From Bacillota bacterium (GTDB lineage: Bacteria > Bacillota > Clostridia > Acetivibrionales > JAKOSZ01): a DNA stretch of 14,274 nucleotides. The notes beneath the pieces were generated by a model. That model had not been told where the DNA came from. It saw nothing but the letters and a program-made list of their open reading frames with translations, and searched no databases. Location: positions 1-14,274 of the forward strand of contig JAKOSZ010000116.1 of the NCBI GenBank assembly GCA_029776555.1. The letters run 5' to 3'. The position numbers were made by a program, and so were the translations under genes. Shown here one piece after another: positions 12,775-14,274 of the stretch. How positions within the stretch are numbered: position 1 is the first letter of the stretch; the number at the start of each line of letters is the position of its first letter.

Positions 12775-14274
12775 ATGAAAAGCTTGACTTCAAGGGTTTC
12801 GTTATTCCTGGCTGTTTTCTTTTCAGTTTCCGTGTTCTTTTCAGCCTGCAGCTCGTCAAAGAAAGAGGGAGCCGGTGATACTGAGCTGGAAATCATCGAG
12901 GATATTTTTGAAACAGGCAGCGGCGAGAAGATAACCCTAACCTTCTGTTTTCCGGGCGACCGCCGCCCCAGTGAAACGGACATAGGGAAAGTACTGGAAC
13001 AACTGGAGGTGCGGATGAAGGGCACTTTAAACTACGACCTGGACTTCCAGTTTTTGGGGAGCTATTATTCAAGGTATAAAATCCCCAACGCCATAAACAA
13101 CAATGAACCCGGCGACGTGTATTTTTGCCCCTCCTATTATTTCTACAGCTTAAACAGGGAGGGACTTCTACTCGACCTTACGGAACTGTTTCCCCGCTAT
13201 GCTCCAACCTACTACTCGAAGTTTTCGGAGGAAGACCTGGCAGAGGTGACGATAGACGGTAAAATCGTGGCGATTCCCCCCAATGTGAGGGTTGCCCCAT
13301 ACAGCACGTATGCCCTGGTACGCCAGGACCTCATGGAGAAGTACAATATCCCCGGGATTAAAACAATGGAAGATTTCGAGCACTATATGGAGACCATAAA
13401 AGAAAATGAACCGAACACGATTCCTGCCTTTGCCTCTTCGTGCAGCATGTTCCTTTTAATGCAGGCGGGCAATTACGTGCCGGTTTTTGGCTGGTCCATA
13501 GTGATGGAATACGGAGACCCGGAATACAGGCTGATGCCTTTTGAACAGACCGAAATCTTCCGGTCCGGCATCGAAACCTTCAAGAGGTGGAAGAACCAGG
13601 GGTACCTGACCACGGATAAGGACTTTGGACTGTCGCTGGCACTGGGAACGGTGGCATCATATATCGGAGACTGGGAGAGCGTGCAGGATATAGCCCGCCA
13701 GCTGAGGGCACTGGGGAAATTCAAGATTTATCCCATGTACCCTGACAACTTTACCTATACCTCTCTTACTGCCGGAGGCTGTTTTGTCCTCAGCAAAAAT
13801 ACAAAGGTGGCGGAGCATGTGTTGAGGTTTATTGACTGGCTCCAGTCGGACCAGGAAAGTTACGACCTCCTCATGTACGGAATATACGGGGAGCACTATG
13901 AAATGGTCAATGGAGAAGTGACATTCCCCAAGGGGACGATTCCCTACCATGGGTGGGAGGGAAGCCAGGCCTTTGCCAATATTGACTATGTAAAGCCGCT
14001 GGCCGGAGACCCTCCTGAGTTCAGGGAAATACTGAGCAGAAAGACAGACTACGTTGATTTTGAAGGGTTAGAGCTGGATGAATCCCTCATGGACAGGGTC
14101 AACGATATAGACAGGGAGAGGAACCGGCAATTATGGGAAATTGAAGAGGGCTTAGGCAGCGGAACATACCCCGACGTGTCCCAGTTTATAGAGAGCCAGA
14201 GGGCTGCCGGCATTGACGACCTCATTGCCGATGCGCAAAGGGCAATAGACCAGTGGAGGAAAAACAAAACCCAG
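12775..14274 (+). CDS. Extracellular solute-binding lipoprotein of an ABC transporter (3' end outside window)
   Basis: An open frame of 500 codons that runs off the window without a stop. The N-terminus has a lipoprotein signal: KSLTSR, a hydrophobic stretch (about residues 8-22) and lipobox FSAC with C25 as the lipid-anchored cysteine. A Ser/Lys/Gly/Glu-rich linker follows. The rest has the look of family-1-type (YtcQ/LplA-like) carbohydrate-binding proteins: ITLTFCFPGD at the first strand, GDVYFCPSYYFYSLNREGLLLDLTELF, a hinge region IPPNVRVAPYSTYALVRQDLMEKYNIPG and the C-terminal VLRFIDWLQSDQ. The end, rich in R, D and Q (IDQWRKN), resembles the usual C-terminus, so little is probably missing. 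GGAGGG (12761-12766) lies eight bases before the ATG. The permease genes would be expected beyond the window. The ligand is unknown. Confidence 0.88.
   Translation, partial: MKSLTSRVSLFLAVFFSVSVFFSACSSSKKEGAGDTELEIIEDIFETGSGEKITLTFCFPGDRRPSETDIGKVLEQLEVRMKGTLNYDLDFQFLGSYYSRYKIPNAINNNEPGDVYFCPSYYFYSLNREGLLLDLTELFPRYAPTYYSKFSEEDLAEVTIDGKIVAIPPNVRVAPYSTYALVRQDLMEKYNIPGIKTMEDFEHYMETIKENEPNTIPAFASSCSMFLLMQAGNYVPVFGWSIVMEYGDPEYRLMPFEQTEIFRSGIETFKRWKNQGYLTTDKDFGLSLALGTVASYIGDWESVQDIARQLRALGKFKIYPMYPDNFTYTSLTAGGCFVLSKNTKVAEHVLRFIDWLQSDQESYDLLMYGIYGEHYEMVNGEVTFPKGTIPYHGWEGSQAFANIDYVKPLAGDPPEFREILSRKTDYVDFEGLELDESLMDRVNDIDRERNRQLWEIEEGLGSGTYPDVSQFIESQRAAGIDDLIADAQRAIDQWRKNKTQ

Overview
This window looks like chromosomal DNA of an anaerobic Gram-positive bacterium of the Clostridia, roughly half G+C by eye. 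The signs are strong AAGGAG/GGAGG ribosome binding sites throughout, a WalR-type response regulator, extended -10 promoters, an electron-bifurcating NfnAB pair, an NADP-type glutamate dehydrogenase, a GH130 glycoside phosphorylase and a sugar-ABC-type lipoprotein. I cannot name the species.

Layout. Positions 1-735 (-): a WalR-like response regulator, with a possible start codon of its partner kinase at the very edge. 1059-1586 (+): a corrinoid adenosyltransferase, convergent with a diacylglycerol/lipid kinase at 1612-2499 (-). 2695-3945 (+): a 12-TM MFS transporter, divergent from the lipid kinase. 4165-4359 (-): an unrecognised 64-aa protein with a strong ribosome binding site, followed by two hairpin repeats and a terminator. 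4599-7160 (+): a soluble PAS-PAS histidine kinase and a GH130 protein 15 bp apart, ended by a strong terminator. 7226-11975 (-): a sugar isomerase-like TIM barrel, gdhA, nfnB and nfnA. 12024-12774: a 750-bp gene-free stretch with an nfn promoter, a duplicated ~115-bp sequence, two more copies of the hairpin repeat, an orphan Shine-Dalgarno sequence and a possible structured leader. 12775 to the end (+): a solute-binding lipoprotein cut by the window edge.

How the genes fit together. NfnAB makes NADPH from NADH plus reduced ferredoxin, and the neighbouring NADP-type glutamate dehydrogenase uses NADPH to fix ammonium. The block 7226-11975 therefore reads as a redox and nitrogen-assimilation neighbourhood. 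GH130, the TIM-barrel isomerase, the MFS carrier and the lipoprotein point to carbohydrate uptake and breakdown, although no substrate can be read from the sequence.

I found no phage, CRISPR, defence or clearly new enzymatic system. The least explained parts are non-coding: a hairpin repeat in four copies whose arms covary, the duplicated sequence around two of them, and the leader of the lipoprotein gene. Most coding annotation here is ordinary. All structure and promoter calls were made by eye.
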